Origin: CAYJAZ01 sp964368455
Lineage (GTDB): Bacteria > Desulfobacterota > Desulfovibrionia > Desulfovibrionales > Desulfovibrionaceae
Assembly (NCBI GenBank): GCA_964368455.1
Contig: CAYJAZ010000010.1
Coordinates: 23,583 to 87,582 of the forward strand
Direction of reading: 5' to 3'
DNA: 64,000 nucleotides
In this document: positions 17,590 to 26,171 of the stretch, one piece after another
How the letters are laid out: the number at the start of each line of letters is the position of its first letter
How positions within the stretch are numbered: the stretch's first letter is position 1
Program-made: the position numbers and the translations under genes
Notes under the pieces: model-generated
Database searches by the model: none
What the model was told of the DNA's origin: nothing
Seen by the model: the letters and a program-made list of their open reading frames with translations, nothing else

Positions 17590-18123
17590 ATGGCTGAGAT
17601 TATATGTGCCGGTTTTGGTGGACAAGGTGTTTTAACTACAGGAATGTTGCTTGCACACGCAGGTATGCATTTAGGCAATAACGTACTTTTTTATCCATCC
17701 TATGGTTCTGAAATGCGTGGCGGTACAGCTAACTGTACTGTAAAAATTAGTGAAAAGAAAATTGCAAGCCCAACAAGCAGACATCCTGATATCGTATTGG
17801 CTCTCAATACTCCTGCTGTTGATAAATTTGCTAAAAATATGAAAGAAGGTGGCTTGCTACTTGTGAATTCATCAATTGTTCCTGATGATTATGAATACCC
17901 AAGCCATATCAGAGTAGAAAAATTACCACTTAATGAAATTGCTGCCGAAGAAGGCAACCCAAAGGGTGCAAACATCGTTATGTTAGGTATGCTTAGTGCA
18001 TACAGCGATCTTTTCACACCTGAATTTTTAGAAAATGCTATCGTTAGTTTCTTTGAAGAAAAAGGCAAAGGAAAGCATAATGCTAAGAATATTGCCTGTT
18101 TTAGAAGAGGCGTTAGCAAATAA
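17590..18123 (+). CDS. 2-oxoacid:ferredoxin oxidoreductase gamma subunit
   Basis: 177-residue KorC/PorG-type subunit. Recognised by GFGGQGVLTTGMLLAHAGM near the N-terminus, YPSYGSEMRGGTANCTVKIS and the central LALNTPAVDKF. It completes the four-subunit enzyme and contributes to the CoA-binding side. An AAGGAGG ribosome site lies just before the ATG, 3 nt after the beta-subunit stop. Confidence 0.92.
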   Translation: MAEIICAGFGGQGVLTTGMLLAHAGMHLGNNVLFYPSYGSEMRGGTANCTVKISEKKIASPTSRHPDIVLALNTPAVDKFAKNMKEGGLLLVNSSIVPDDYEYPSHIRVEKLPLNEIAAEEGNPKGANIVMLGMLSAYSDLFTPEFLENAIVSFFEEKGKGKHNAKNIACFRRGVSK

Positions 18124-18137
18124 CTGTCTAATGTTTA

Positions 18138-18175
18138 GCTATTCAAGTTATTCAATTTAGAGTGGCTTGAATAGC
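18138..18175 (+). promoter_or_regulatory. intercistronic hairpin between gamma subunit and acyl-CoA synthetase
   Basis: A perfect 10-bp stem, GCTATTCAAG with CTTGAATAGC, encloses an 18-nt loop and is followed by CTATCTTTATT. It lacks a clean T-run, so it is more likely an RNA-processing or stability element, or a partial terminator that lowers downstream expression, than a full stop. Confidence 0.5.
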
Positions 18176-18213
18176 CTATCTTTATTAAACTTTTAATAAG
18201 AAAGTGGGATTTT

Positions 18214-20307
18214 ATGGATTTACAAAAACTTTTAAAACCAAAATCTGTGGCAGTTGTTGGTGCTAGCGAGCGTGATGGTTTTGGCGGTGGTGTTTGTCGT
18301 AATATCATGGATTACGTGCAAGATTTAAGTAGAGTCTATTTTATACACCCTAAAAGAGATAGTGTTTTTGGGCACCCTTGCCACAAATCTCTTGCAGATG
18401 TAGACGATACTATTGATCTTGTTATTATTTGTACTCCACAAGCAACTGTAGTTGACTTGCTCCGTCAAGCTGCACCTAAGGGTTGCGGCGGTGCTGTTGT
18501 TTTTGCTAGTGGTTACGGCGAAATTGGTAATGCAGAAGGCGAAGCTCTTGAAAAAGAACTTATAGACGTAGCAAAAGAATTGAATATTGCAGTAGTTGGG
18601 CCTAACTGTGCTGGTTTTATTAACTATATCGATCAAGTACAAGCTTTTGCTTTTGTTGCTAAAAAAAGAGAACGTAAAGGTTCTGTTGGTGTTATTTCAC
18701 AAAGCGGACAGCTTTGCAGCTCAATGATAGATCACCCTGCAATGCGATTTTCTTATAATATTTCAGCTGGTAATGGAAAAATTTGCCAAGTTGAAGACTA
18801 TATGGAATTTTTGATTCACGACGAAGATACTAAGGTTCTTACCGTTTACATCGAAGGTGTTAAAAACCCTGAAAAATTTGCAAAAGTTTTGAAAATCGGT
18901 GCTGAAAAGAAAAAGCCTATAGTTATTCTTAAAGCTGGCAGAAGTGAAAAAGGTGGAGCTATCGCAGCTTCTCACACAGGTAGCCTTTCAGGTTCTGATA
19001 AATCATTCGACGCTGTATTGAAAAAATACGGTGCTATTCGTGTAGATGACTTAGAAGAACTTATCGGTATGTCAATTCTTTTATCAACACTTTCTTCTTT
19101 GCCAACAAAGGCAACTTTTGCTTCCATGAACCTTTCTGGTGGCGAAACAGGTATTTGTGCAGACGTAGGTAGTACTTATGGTATTGAATTCCCAGACTTT
19201 ACTCCTGAAACTCTTGCTTCATTAAGAGAACAATTGCCAAGCTTTGCAACTCCAAATAACCCACTTGATACAACTGCAAGCCTTTCTTACGATTCCGAAC
19301 TTTATGGTAAAGCATTCAAAACAGTTATGGACGATCCAAACATTGGTATGGTGCTTATCGGTTATACATTGCTTGACGAAGTTGCTGACCCAAGCATTCA
19401 CTATATGTATAAGGGTATTGAGCAAGTTATCAATGAAAATCCAAGCAAACCGGTTGCGATTATTCCATTTGCTGAAAATACAAGAAATAAAGAATACGAA
19501 ACAAAATTCTTCAATGCAAATATTCCAATTCTTCCGCCAGCAGTATATGCATTCAAATTGCTTAAATACTTAAGCGATTACGTAAACTACTGTGCAGAAA
19601 GCAAAACTCTTGAAGTAAGCAAAGTTGTAAATCTTGCTGAAGGTTCTAAAGCATTGTCTGAATTTGCAAGTAAGCAAGAATTAGCAAAATTTGGTTTACC
19701 AGTACCTGCTGAATATATAGTTACTTCTCTAGAAGAAGCAGTTGCAGTTTTTGAAAAAGAAAAAACTTCTTTTGCAATGAAGATTGAATCAAAGGACATT
19801 CTCCATAAGAGTGATGTTGGCGGCGTAAAACTTAATATCAATACTCTTGATGCTGTGAAACAAGCCTACACAGAAATTATGGAAAATGTAAAGAAGAACG
19901 CACCAAATGCGTCTATCAACGGTATCTTGATGGCTCCAATGCTTCAAAAAGGTACTGAAATGATTATTGGTGTGAACAATGATCCACAATTTGGCCCAAT
20001 GATCATGGTTGGAATGGGCGGCGTATTTGTAGAAATCTTTAAAGATGTTGCACTTTATCCTGCTCCTCTCAATAAAGCAGAAGCTCTTGATATGCTAAAT
20101 AGCTTGAAATCATTCCCTCTTCTTAACGGTTACAGAGGAAGCGAACCTTGCGATATTGACGCATTATGCGACACTATCATCAAAGTTGGCGACTATGCAC
20201 ATGCAAATCGTAACACCTTGAAAGAATTAGATATCAATCCGCTATTTGTCTATCCAAAGGGTAAAGGCGTTGGTATTGCAGATGCGTTGATCGTACTTGC
20301 AGATTAA
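18214..20307 (+). CDS. ADP-forming acyl-CoA synthetase (fused alpha-beta)
   Basis: 697-residue NDP-forming acyl-CoA synthetase, which makes ATP from ADP, phosphate and acyl-CoA. The CoA-binding domain opens the chain (LLKPKSVAVVGASERDGFGG), then the succinyl-CoA-ligase-like domain (VGPNCAGFINY, GVISQSGQLCSSM, KAGRSEKGGAIAASHTGSLSGSD with its His). The ATP-grasp half follows from about residue 480 (SKQELAKFGLPVPAEYIVTSLEEA ... MKIESKDILHKSDVGGVKL ... GPMIMVGMGGVFVEIFKDVA ... LDINPLFV). Alpha and beta are fused as in acetate:CoA ligases of archaea and many anaerobes. Directly after the 2-oxoacid oxidoreductase genes, it provides the substrate-level phosphorylation step. Confidence 0.92.
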   Translation: MDLQKLLKPKSVAVVGASERDGFGGGVCRNIMDYVQDLSRVYFIHPKRDSVFGHPCHKSLADVDDTIDLVIICTPQATVVDLLRQAAPKGCGGAVVFASGYGEIGNAEGEALEKELIDVAKELNIAVVGPNCAGFINYIDQVQAFAFVAKKRERKGSVGVISQSGQLCSSMIDHPAMRFSYNISAGNGKICQVEDYMEFLIHDEDTKVLTVYIEGVKNPEKFAKVLKIGAEKKKPIVILKAGRSEKGGAIAASHTGSLSGSDKSFDAVLKKYGAIRVDDLEELIGMSILLSTLSSLPTKATFASMNLSGGETGICADVGSTYGIEFPDFTPETLASLREQLPSFATPNNPLDTTASLSYDSELYGKAFKTVMDDPNIGMVLIGYTLLDEVADPSIHYMYKGIEQVINENPSKPVAIIPFAENTRNKEYETKFFNANIPILPPAVYAFKLLKYLSDYVNYCAESKTLEVSKVVNLAEGSKALSEFASKQELAKFGLPVPAEYIVTSLEEAVAVFEKEKTSFAMKIESKDILHKSDVGGVKLNINTLDAVKQAYTEIMENVKKNAPNASINGILMAPMLQKGTEMIIGVNNDPQFGPMIMVGMGGVFVEIFKDVALYPAPLNKAEALDMLNSLKSFPLLNGYRGSEPCDIDALCDTIIKVGDYAHANRNTLKELDINPLFVYPKGKGVGIADALIVLAD

Positions 20308-20341
20308 TTAATATATAACTATATATTTAGAGGATTTCATT

Positions 20342-21583
20342 ATGAGTAACTTCTATAAGTATTTTATACTTTTTGTCATTTCAATTGGTTATTCCGCAAC
20401 ATTTATGCTCCCTTACATAAAATATGTATTTTATGATCAACTTCTTCTTGCACTTAACTGTACTAACGAAGAAGCGGGCTTATTGCTTTCAGTTTATACA
20501 ATTATGAACCTTATTCTTTACGTTCCTGGTGGATTTGTTGCTGATAAAGTCAAAGCAAAAACTGTACTCGTCTATTCATTTATGGGTTCAGGTTTAATAA
20601 ACTACCTCTTTGCATTTAGCATGAACTTGCAAACTGCATGGATTGTTTGGGCATTACTCTCATTTACAACCACATTTGCTTTCTGGCCTGCTCTTATCAA
20701 GACAATTCGTATGCTTGGTACTAAAGACGAACAAGGCAGAATCTTCGGTTTCTTTAACTCAGGTGTTGGTATCTTCTCAGCTATCATTTCTTCTATAGCA
20801 TTATATGTATATGCTCTTTATGGTGCAGACCAAGTTGGTGGCTTAAAAGGCGTTGTAATTGTTCAAGGTTCAGTATGTGTTCTTGCTTCTGTTTTACTTA
20901 TGTTCTTCTACAAAGCTGAAACAGACGCAGTTACTGATGAAAACGATAAGTTCCAATCAAAAGACGTTTTTGTAGTTATTAAGAACCCTATGACTTGGAT
21001 TATCGCTTTTATGATTTTCTGTGCACACGGTATCTACACAAGTACATCTTACTTCAGCCCATATATGACAAATGTACTTGGTGCAACATTAACATTCTCA
21101 GGTATCTTGGCTATTGTTCGTACACACGTTATCCGTATCGTTGCATCTCCTTCAGGTGGTATTATTGCTGATAAATTGAAATCTCCTGCTCTTTTTCTCA
21201 TGATTTTATTTGGATTTATGACAGCAATGCTTGTTCTGTTTATGTTCCTTCCAGTTGGAACAAGCGTACCGGTTGCAATTGCATTGCAGTTGATACTTGC
21301 TTGCTTTATCTTCGCTGGCTACGCTCTCATCTACTCTTGCTTTGAAGAAGCTTGTATTCCACCAAAACTCACTGGTACAACAGTAGCATTTGCATGTCTA
21401 ATCGGTTACTTACCTGATATGATTTATAACCCTCTCTTCGGTAGATGGCTTGATATCTACAAAAACGATGGTTATTTCTATATCTTCACATTCCTTGCTG
21501 CTTCAGGTGTTGTAGGTATGCTTATGACTTACCTCATTTGGCAAAAAGGTAAAAAAAGAAACCTTGTTGAAGCATCAGCATAG
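20342..21583 (+). CDS. major facilitator superfamily transporter (probable organic-acid importer)
   Basis: 413-residue inner-membrane protein with about 12 hydrophobic segments and a charged central loop after the sixth (FYKAETDAVTDENDKFQSKD). Family features are GGFVADKVKAKTVLVYSF after the second helix and SGGIIADKLKSPALFL in the second half, the paired MFS loop motifs. It lies 34 nt after the acyl-CoA synthetase with AGAGGA before the ATG, so it belongs to the same operon. From context it most likely imports the hydroxyacid or oxoacid used by the cluster; the sequence does not identify the substrate. Confidence 0.85.
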   Translation: MSNFYKYFILFVISIGYSATFMLPYIKYVFYDQLLLALNCTNEEAGLLLSVYTIMNLILYVPGGFVADKVKAKTVLVYSFMGSGLINYLFAFSMNLQTAWIVWALLSFTTTFAFWPALIKTIRMLGTKDEQGRIFGFFNSGVGIFSAIISSIALYVYALYGADQVGGLKGVVIVQGSVCVLASVLLMFFYKAETDAVTDENDKFQSKDVFVVIKNPMTWIIAFMIFCAHGIYTSTSYFSPYMTNVLGATLTFSGILAIVRTHVIRIVASPSGGIIADKLKSPALFLMILFGFMTAMLVLFMFLPVGTSVPVAIALQLILACFIFAGYALIYSCFEEACIPPKLTGTTVAFACLIGYLPDMIYNPLFGRWLDIYKNDGYFYIFTFLAASGVVGMLMTYLIWQKGKKRNLVEASA

Positions 21584-21597
21584 CTAATAGATTCTAA

Positions 21598-21648
21598 GCC
21601 TTATGTATAGAATATTTTCAGATTATAAAGATTTTCTGTACATAAGGC
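21598..21648 (+). promoter_or_regulatory. long hairpin after the MFS gene
   Basis: GCCTTATGTATAGAA pairs with TTCTGTACATAAGGC (15 bp with one G-U), enclosing about 21 nt. No T-run follows, so it is either an intercistronic stability hairpin or a weak terminator. Confidence 0.5.
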
Positions 21649-22136
21649 ATTTGAATAATCTATAGTTAGTAGAAGTAATTATGGGATTGCTAGACTGTGG
21701 TATGCTTATTTTTACAATTGTTTTGATAGCTATCTAGTTATAGAGATTACTTCGCAAGCACAAGCTGTTCAATTATTTATTGCTATTCAAAGTGCTGTAA
21801 ATACATGGCAAGTGCGATATATTGTTGCATTTAATTTGTGTTGCTTTTGCAATAATTTTATTGTAGGTTCACTCCTACAATTTATGTATATATGGGTAAA
21901 AACTTCCTCAAAAGCAGCCTTTTATAGTGTTTCGCTTTTGCTTATTACTGTTTTATCCAGCTTTGTTGATAAGAGATATATCCAGAATTTGCTCTATTTC
22001 AAATGCATGATGTATTGCACAGAACTTGAGTTTCTTTTATAACATTTTTTGGTATTGCTTATTTTGTAAAGGAAGAAAATAGGCATGCTTTATTCTAAGA
22101 GCAATTTTTTTGCTGAGTTTTACGGAGGAAAATATA
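21649..22136 (+). other. intergenic stretch between MFS transporter and GlcD-like gene
   Basis: About 490 bp without a supported gene. A 76-codon plus-strand frame has no ribosome site and hydrophobic low-complexity content. The end holds the GGAGG site for the next gene. A separate promoter for the glcD/glcF-like pair may lie here but no clear -35/-10 pair stands out. Confidence 0.4.
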
Positions 22137-23516
22137 ATGATAGATAACAAGGCTCAAGAAGAATTAATAGCATTGTTAGGTAATGAAAGATTCTATTCTT
22201 CAAAAGAAGATTTAATTGCATATTGCGCTGATGCAAATCCTGAAAAACGTGCTTTGCCTGAAGCTGTTGTGCTTCCTGCAACCACAGAAGAAGTTTCTGC
22301 AATTTTAAAGATCGCAAATAAATACCGTATCCCTGTAACACCAAGAGGTGGCGGCAGTGGTTATACTGGCGGCTGTGTGCCTGTGCACGGTGGTATTGTT
22401 TTATCTATGGAAAAATTTAATAAAATTCTTGAAATAGATTTAGATAACTTCCTTATTATTGTTGAACCAGGCGTTGTTGTTAAAACAATTCAAGACACTG
22501 TTGACAAACACGGCCTTATGTACCCACCTGATCCAGCTTCTACTGCATTTGCTACTATTGGTGGTAATATTGCTGAAAATGCTGGAGGCTTACGTGCTGT
22601 TAAGTACGGCGTAACAAAGAACTATGTTATGGGTCTTGAAGTTGTGCTTGCAAATGGTGATGTTGTTCGCACTGGCTCTAAATGCATTAAAGACGTTGCT
22701 GGCTACAACCTTACTGAATTATTTGTTGGTTCAGAAGGCACTTTAGGTATTGTAACAAAGGCGATTCTCAAAATCGTTGCTAAACCTGAAGCAAAACGTA
22801 CAATGACAGCTACTTTCCCTAGTCTTGAAAAAGCTGCAGAAGCTGTAAAAATGATCTTTTCAACCGGTGTTCGTCCATCTACACTTGAATTTTTAGACAG
22901 AATTTCAGTTGAAGCCGTTGAAAAAACTACAAGTTTTGAAGCAAAACCAGAAGAACAAGCTCTTCTTCTTATCGAAATTGATGGTGCAGAGATTGCTCTT
23001 GATCCAGACGTAGTAAAGATTGAAGAAGCATGTCATAAATGTGGAGTTATCACTTTCAAGAAAGCAACAAATGATGAAGAACGTGAAGAACTTTGGGCAG
23101 CTCGCCGTTCACTTTCTTATGCACTTTGTGAAATTGCTGAAGAATGGGAAGATGATGATGTTTCTGTGCCTATCGCACGTATCCCTGACATGATCCGCAA
23201 ACTTGATGAAATTGCAACTAAATACAATCTTATTGTCGCTAACTTTGGCCATTACGGCGATGGTAACATTCATATTGGAATGACAACTGGTAAAGATGGA
23301 GGCCCATTCCCAGCACAAGCGAAAGCAGACATGGTAAAAGCAACTATTGATCTTGAAGGTCGTATCGCTGCTGAACATGGTGTTGGTTGCCTAAAAGTGC
23401 ATAACCTTCATTGGAATATCGACGAACCTACCATGAATATGATGCGTGGCTTCAAAAATCTTTTTGATCCAAACGGAATACTTAACCCAGGTAAAGTTAT
23501 TCCTGTAAAATCATAA
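22137..23516 (+). CDS. GlcD/D-LDH-type FAD-linked 2-hydroxyacid dehydrogenase
   Basis: 459-residue flavoprotein of the FAD_binding_4 plus FAD-oxidase C family (glycolate oxidase GlcD, D-lactate and D-2-hydroxyglutarate dehydrogenases). The FAD domain shows TPRGGGSGYTGGCVPVHGG, YPPDPAS, TIGGNIAENAGG and FVGSEGTLGIVT; the cap domain shows FGHYGDGNIHIG and AAEHGVGCLK. It oxidises a D-2-hydroxyacid to the 2-oxoacid, passing electrons to the neighbouring iron-sulfur protein. The ATG at 22137 is chosen over an upstream in-frame codon because GGAGG lies 8 nt before it. Exact substrate not predictable; lactate is the simplest fit. Confidence 0.9.
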   Translation: MIDNKAQEELIALLGNERFYSSKEDLIAYCADANPEKRALPEAVVLPATTEEVSAILKIANKYRIPVTPRGGGSGYTGGCVPVHGGIVLSMEKFNKILEIDLDNFLIIVEPGVVVKTIQDTVDKHGLMYPPDPASTAFATIGGNIAENAGGLRAVKYGVTKNYVMGLEVVLANGDVVRTGSKCIKDVAGYNLTELFVGSEGTLGIVTKAILKIVAKPEAKRTMTATFPSLEKAAEAVKMIFSTGVRPSTLEFLDRISVEAVEKTTSFEAKPEEQALLLIEIDGAEIALDPDVVKIEEACHKCGVITFKKATNDEEREELWAARRSLSYALCEIAEEWEDDDVSVPIARIPDMIRKLDEIATKYNLIVANFGHYGDGNIHIGMTTGKDGGPFPAQAKADMVKATIDLEGRIAAEHGVGCLKVHNLHWNIDEPTMNMMRGFKNLFDPNGILNPGKVIPVKS

Positions 23517-23718
23517 GGATTTGTGGATGTATAATTTGGGTATGTTTCTGTACAAAGAGTTTTTTTTAATTTCAAAAAATATATTTTTATAGAATTTGAT
23601 GTCAAATACTCTGCTTTATTGGAAGAATATTTTCATTAGTCGAAAATAAAGTAAAATACAATAAACTTGAAACAGACCCCAGATAACTACTTAGAATTAT
23701 TTATGGAGTAAGTCGAAA

Positions 23719-25032
23719 ATGGATAAAAATAAAGAAAAAGAAAAAGCTCTTTTACGCTTAAAGAAAGTGTTAAAAGAGGAGCTTTATAAGTGCATACGTT
23801 GTGGTGAATGCCGTACTGTTTGCCCTGTATATGGCGAAAAGCAAGCAGAACGTTACACAGCACGTGGAAAGATGCTGATTATTTCTGGCTTGGCAAATGG
23901 CGAACTTAAATTTACAAAAGAAGTACGTGAATCATTAGAAAACTGCCTTTTATGTGCATCTTGTGTTAACAAATGTACAAGTAATGTAGATTCAAATAAA
24001 GTTGTTGCTGCTGCTAGACAAGCTTTTGCACAAGAGCTTGGCTTGCCAAACTACAAAAAAGCTCTTTGCACTATTATGAAGTCGCAAAAAATTATGGATA
24101 ATGGTATGAAGGTTGCTTCATTATCTCAATCCTTAATGTTTAAGAAAATTCCACAAATGAGTGGCATGTATAGAAGATTTAGCATGCCTATGATTGATGA
24201 ACATCAATATATACCAGCAGTTACATCAAATCCTTTCAGACAAAGAAAGCAAAAGTATGAAGCACAAGGCACAAAGAAAGTATCTTACTTTATAGGCTGT
24301 ATGACAAACTATTGCATGCCTGAAATTGCTGAAAGTGTTGTTTTTGTTTTGAATAAAATGGGTGTTAGCGTTGAAGTTCCGCAAGGACAAGGCTGTTGTG
24401 CTATGCCAATGCTTGCTTCAGGCGATAAACAATCTATTGAAGAAGCAGGAAGTGTAAACTTACAAGCATTTGGTAATTCAGATGAACCTATCGTAGTTGC
24501 TTGTGCTTCATGTGGACACATGCTTAAAAGTGGTTACAAAGAAATGCTTGGAGATGATCCTAAATTTGCAGAAAAAGTAGAAAAGTTTTCAAAAAGAATT
24601 GTTGATATAAACGAATATCTTCTACGCGAATTTACAGAAGAAGAAATTTCTTCTCGTGTAAAATATAATAATGCAAATTCTGTCACCTATCATGATCCTT
24701 GCCACTTACGCAAAGGTCAAAACATATTCAAAGAACCACGTACTATTCTTAGTATTGCAAGTTCTGATTCGCTTATTGAAATGGAAGGAGCTGATTCATG
24801 TTGCGGACTTGGTGGTACATACACTATTGCGCATCTTAAAACTTCCAAAGACATTCAATCACACAAACTTGAAAATGCTCTTGAAACACGTGCACAAACT
24901 CTTACAAGTTCATGCCCTGGCTGTCTTTTACAGTTGAACGACGGTGTAAGAAGACATGGAAAAGGTAAAATGCAAGTAAAGCACGCTATTCAAGTTCTTG
25001 CAGAATCTTTTGGTCAAGCACATAGCAATTAA
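23719..25032 (+). CDS. GlcF-like iron-sulfur protein with two CCG domains
   Basis: 437-residue partner of GlcD-type dehydrogenases. Two N-terminal [4Fe-4S] motifs, CIRCGECRTVCP and CLLCASCVNKCTS, transfer electrons from the flavin. Two Cys-rich CCG domains follow: FIGCMTNYCMPE with GQGCCAMPMLASGD, and YHDPCHLRKGQ with DSCCGLGGTYTI, closing with SSCPGCLLQL. These resemble heterodisulfide reductase HdrD modules and suggest electron delivery to the membrane quinone pool. About 200 bp separates it from the glcD-like gene, with no terminator visible. Confidence 0.9.
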   Translation: MDKNKEKEKALLRLKKVLKEELYKCIRCGECRTVCPVYGEKQAERYTARGKMLIISGLANGELKFTKEVRESLENCLLCASCVNKCTSNVDSNKVVAAARQAFAQELGLPNYKKALCTIMKSQKIMDNGMKVASLSQSLMFKKIPQMSGMYRRFSMPMIDEHQYIPAVTSNPFRQRKQKYEAQGTKKVSYFIGCMTNYCMPEIAESVVFVLNKMGVSVEVPQGQGCCAMPMLASGDKQSIEEAGSVNLQAFGNSDEPIVVACASCGHMLKSGYKEMLGDDPKFAEKVEKFSKRIVDINEYLLREFTEEEISSRVKYNNANSVTYHDPCHLRKGQNIFKEPRTILSIASSDSLIEMEGADSCCGLGGTYTIAHLKTSKDIQSHKLENALETRAQTLTSSCPGCLLQLNDGVRRHGKGKMQVKHAIQVLAESFGQAHSN

Positions 25033-25140
25033 TTTGTATATCTTTCTAGAACATGTATTTGTAATTTGTTTTTTGACAAAATTATATATCTACCTTTTTA
25101 GAAACATAAACTTTGCTTAAGTAATAGACAAATCAACTTA

Positions 25141-25178
25141 GTCATATAGGTAACATTCTTACCTATATGACTTTTTTT
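25141..25178 (+). terminator. rho-independent terminator of catabolic cluster 1
   Basis: A perfect 13-bp stem, GTCATATAGGTAA with TTACCTATATGAC, with a 5-nt loop and a run of seven T. It ends the glcD/glcF-like transcript before the IclR gene. Confidence 0.92.
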
Positions 25179-25211
25179 AAATTGATTTAACTTGTGCAAA
25201 TCCTAAGAAGT

Positions 25212-25240
25212 TTGACATATGAAATAAAAAAGGCTATATA
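25212..25240 (+). promoter_or_regulatory. sigma-70-type promoter of the first IclR gene
   Basis: TTGACA at 25212-25217, 17-nt spacer, TATATA at 25235-25240, about 28 nt before the start codon. Together with the terminator upstream, this makes the regulator a separate transcription unit. Confidence 0.7.
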
Positions 25241-25268
25241 AGATAGTAATCAAAAATAAGGATTTGTT

Positions 25269-26024
25269 ATGAATAATGGCGAAGTTAAGGTAAAAAGCCT
25301 TCAAAAGGCTCTAGAGGTGCTTAATTGCTTTATAGATACACATCAACTAGGCGTAACAGAAATTAGCGAACGCTTAGGCTTATATAAAAGCACTGTGCAT
25401 AATATTCTGTCTACCTTTCAAGCAATGAATTATGTAAAGCAAGACCTTGATACGGGGAAATATTCCCTTGGCGATACTATGTACTATTTTTGTGGTTCGC
25501 TCAATACGAGTAACATTCTTACTAAAATAGCTAGACCTTATATGGAAGAAATAGGCTTAAAAGTTGGCGAACTTGTCTATCTTGCTACTTATTCTGAATA
25601 TGATGCCCTTTACTTAGATTCTTTTTATCCTAAAAACTTTAAGGGGACGCAAAATACGGTTTTAGGATATAGAATAAAGATGTATTGCTGTGGCGTTGGT
25701 AAGGCTATGCTTGCCCATTTACCTCAGGCAGAAGCAAATAAAGTCATTGCACAACCACGTACAGCACTTACTCCACACACTCTTGTAGATGAAAAATTAT
25801 TGCGTAATGAATTAGCCGAAATACGCAGACTTGGCTATGCCATAGACAGTATGGAACATGAATTTGGTGTAAAATGTGTTGCTGTACCAATTTTTACGAG
25901 CAATGGCAAACTTGAAGGGGCGATGAGCATAAGTGCACCCTCCCTTCGTTTTGACAAATTTTCCCTAGAGGAATTAGTAGAAATACTGCAACAAGCCGCA
26001 AACGAAATCCGTAGAAAACTATAA
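25269..26024 (+). CDS. IclR-family transcriptional regulator (cluster 1)
   Basis: 251-residue regulator with an N-terminal winged helix-turn-helix (LEVLNCFIDTHQLGVTEISERLGLYKSTVHNILSTF) and a C-terminal IclR effector-binding domain (YCCGVGKAMLAHLP, RRLGYAIDSMEHEFGVKCVAVPIF, LEGAMSISAPSLRF). IclR proteins commonly sense small organic acids and control adjacent catabolic genes. Position at the end of cluster 1, with its own promoter, suggests it regulates the oxidoreductase/acyl-CoA synthetase/glcDF-like genes. The GAAC/GTTC modules upstream of 15570 are possible targets but no copy is seen at its own promoter. Confidence 0.9.
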   Translation: MNNGEVKVKSLQKALEVLNCFIDTHQLGVTEISERLGLYKSTVHNILSTFQAMNYVKQDLDTGKYSLGDTMYYFCGSLNTSNILTKIARPYMEEIGLKVGELVYLATYSEYDALYLDSFYPKNFKGTQNTVLGYRIKMYCCGVGKAMLAHLPQAEANKVIAQPRTALTPHTLVDEKLLRNELAEIRRLGYAIDSMEHEFGVKCVAVPIFTSNGKLEGAMSISAPSLRFDKFSLEELVEILQQAANEIRRKL

Positions 26025-26171
26025 TAATCATTAACGATATTTAACAATCAAAAAGCATGCAATAAAAATAAGAGGATTTTATATACAGTATTTTTGCAGT
26101 ATATAAAGTTTTTAATCAATAAAATTTTTAAGAGTAACTCAATCGAATTATTCTTTTTTATAATATACTTA

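Noticed and set aside
21812..22042. Plus-strand 76-codon frame between the MFS and GlcD-like genes
   Set aside because: No ribosome site and composition typical of translated AT-rich intergenic DNA.
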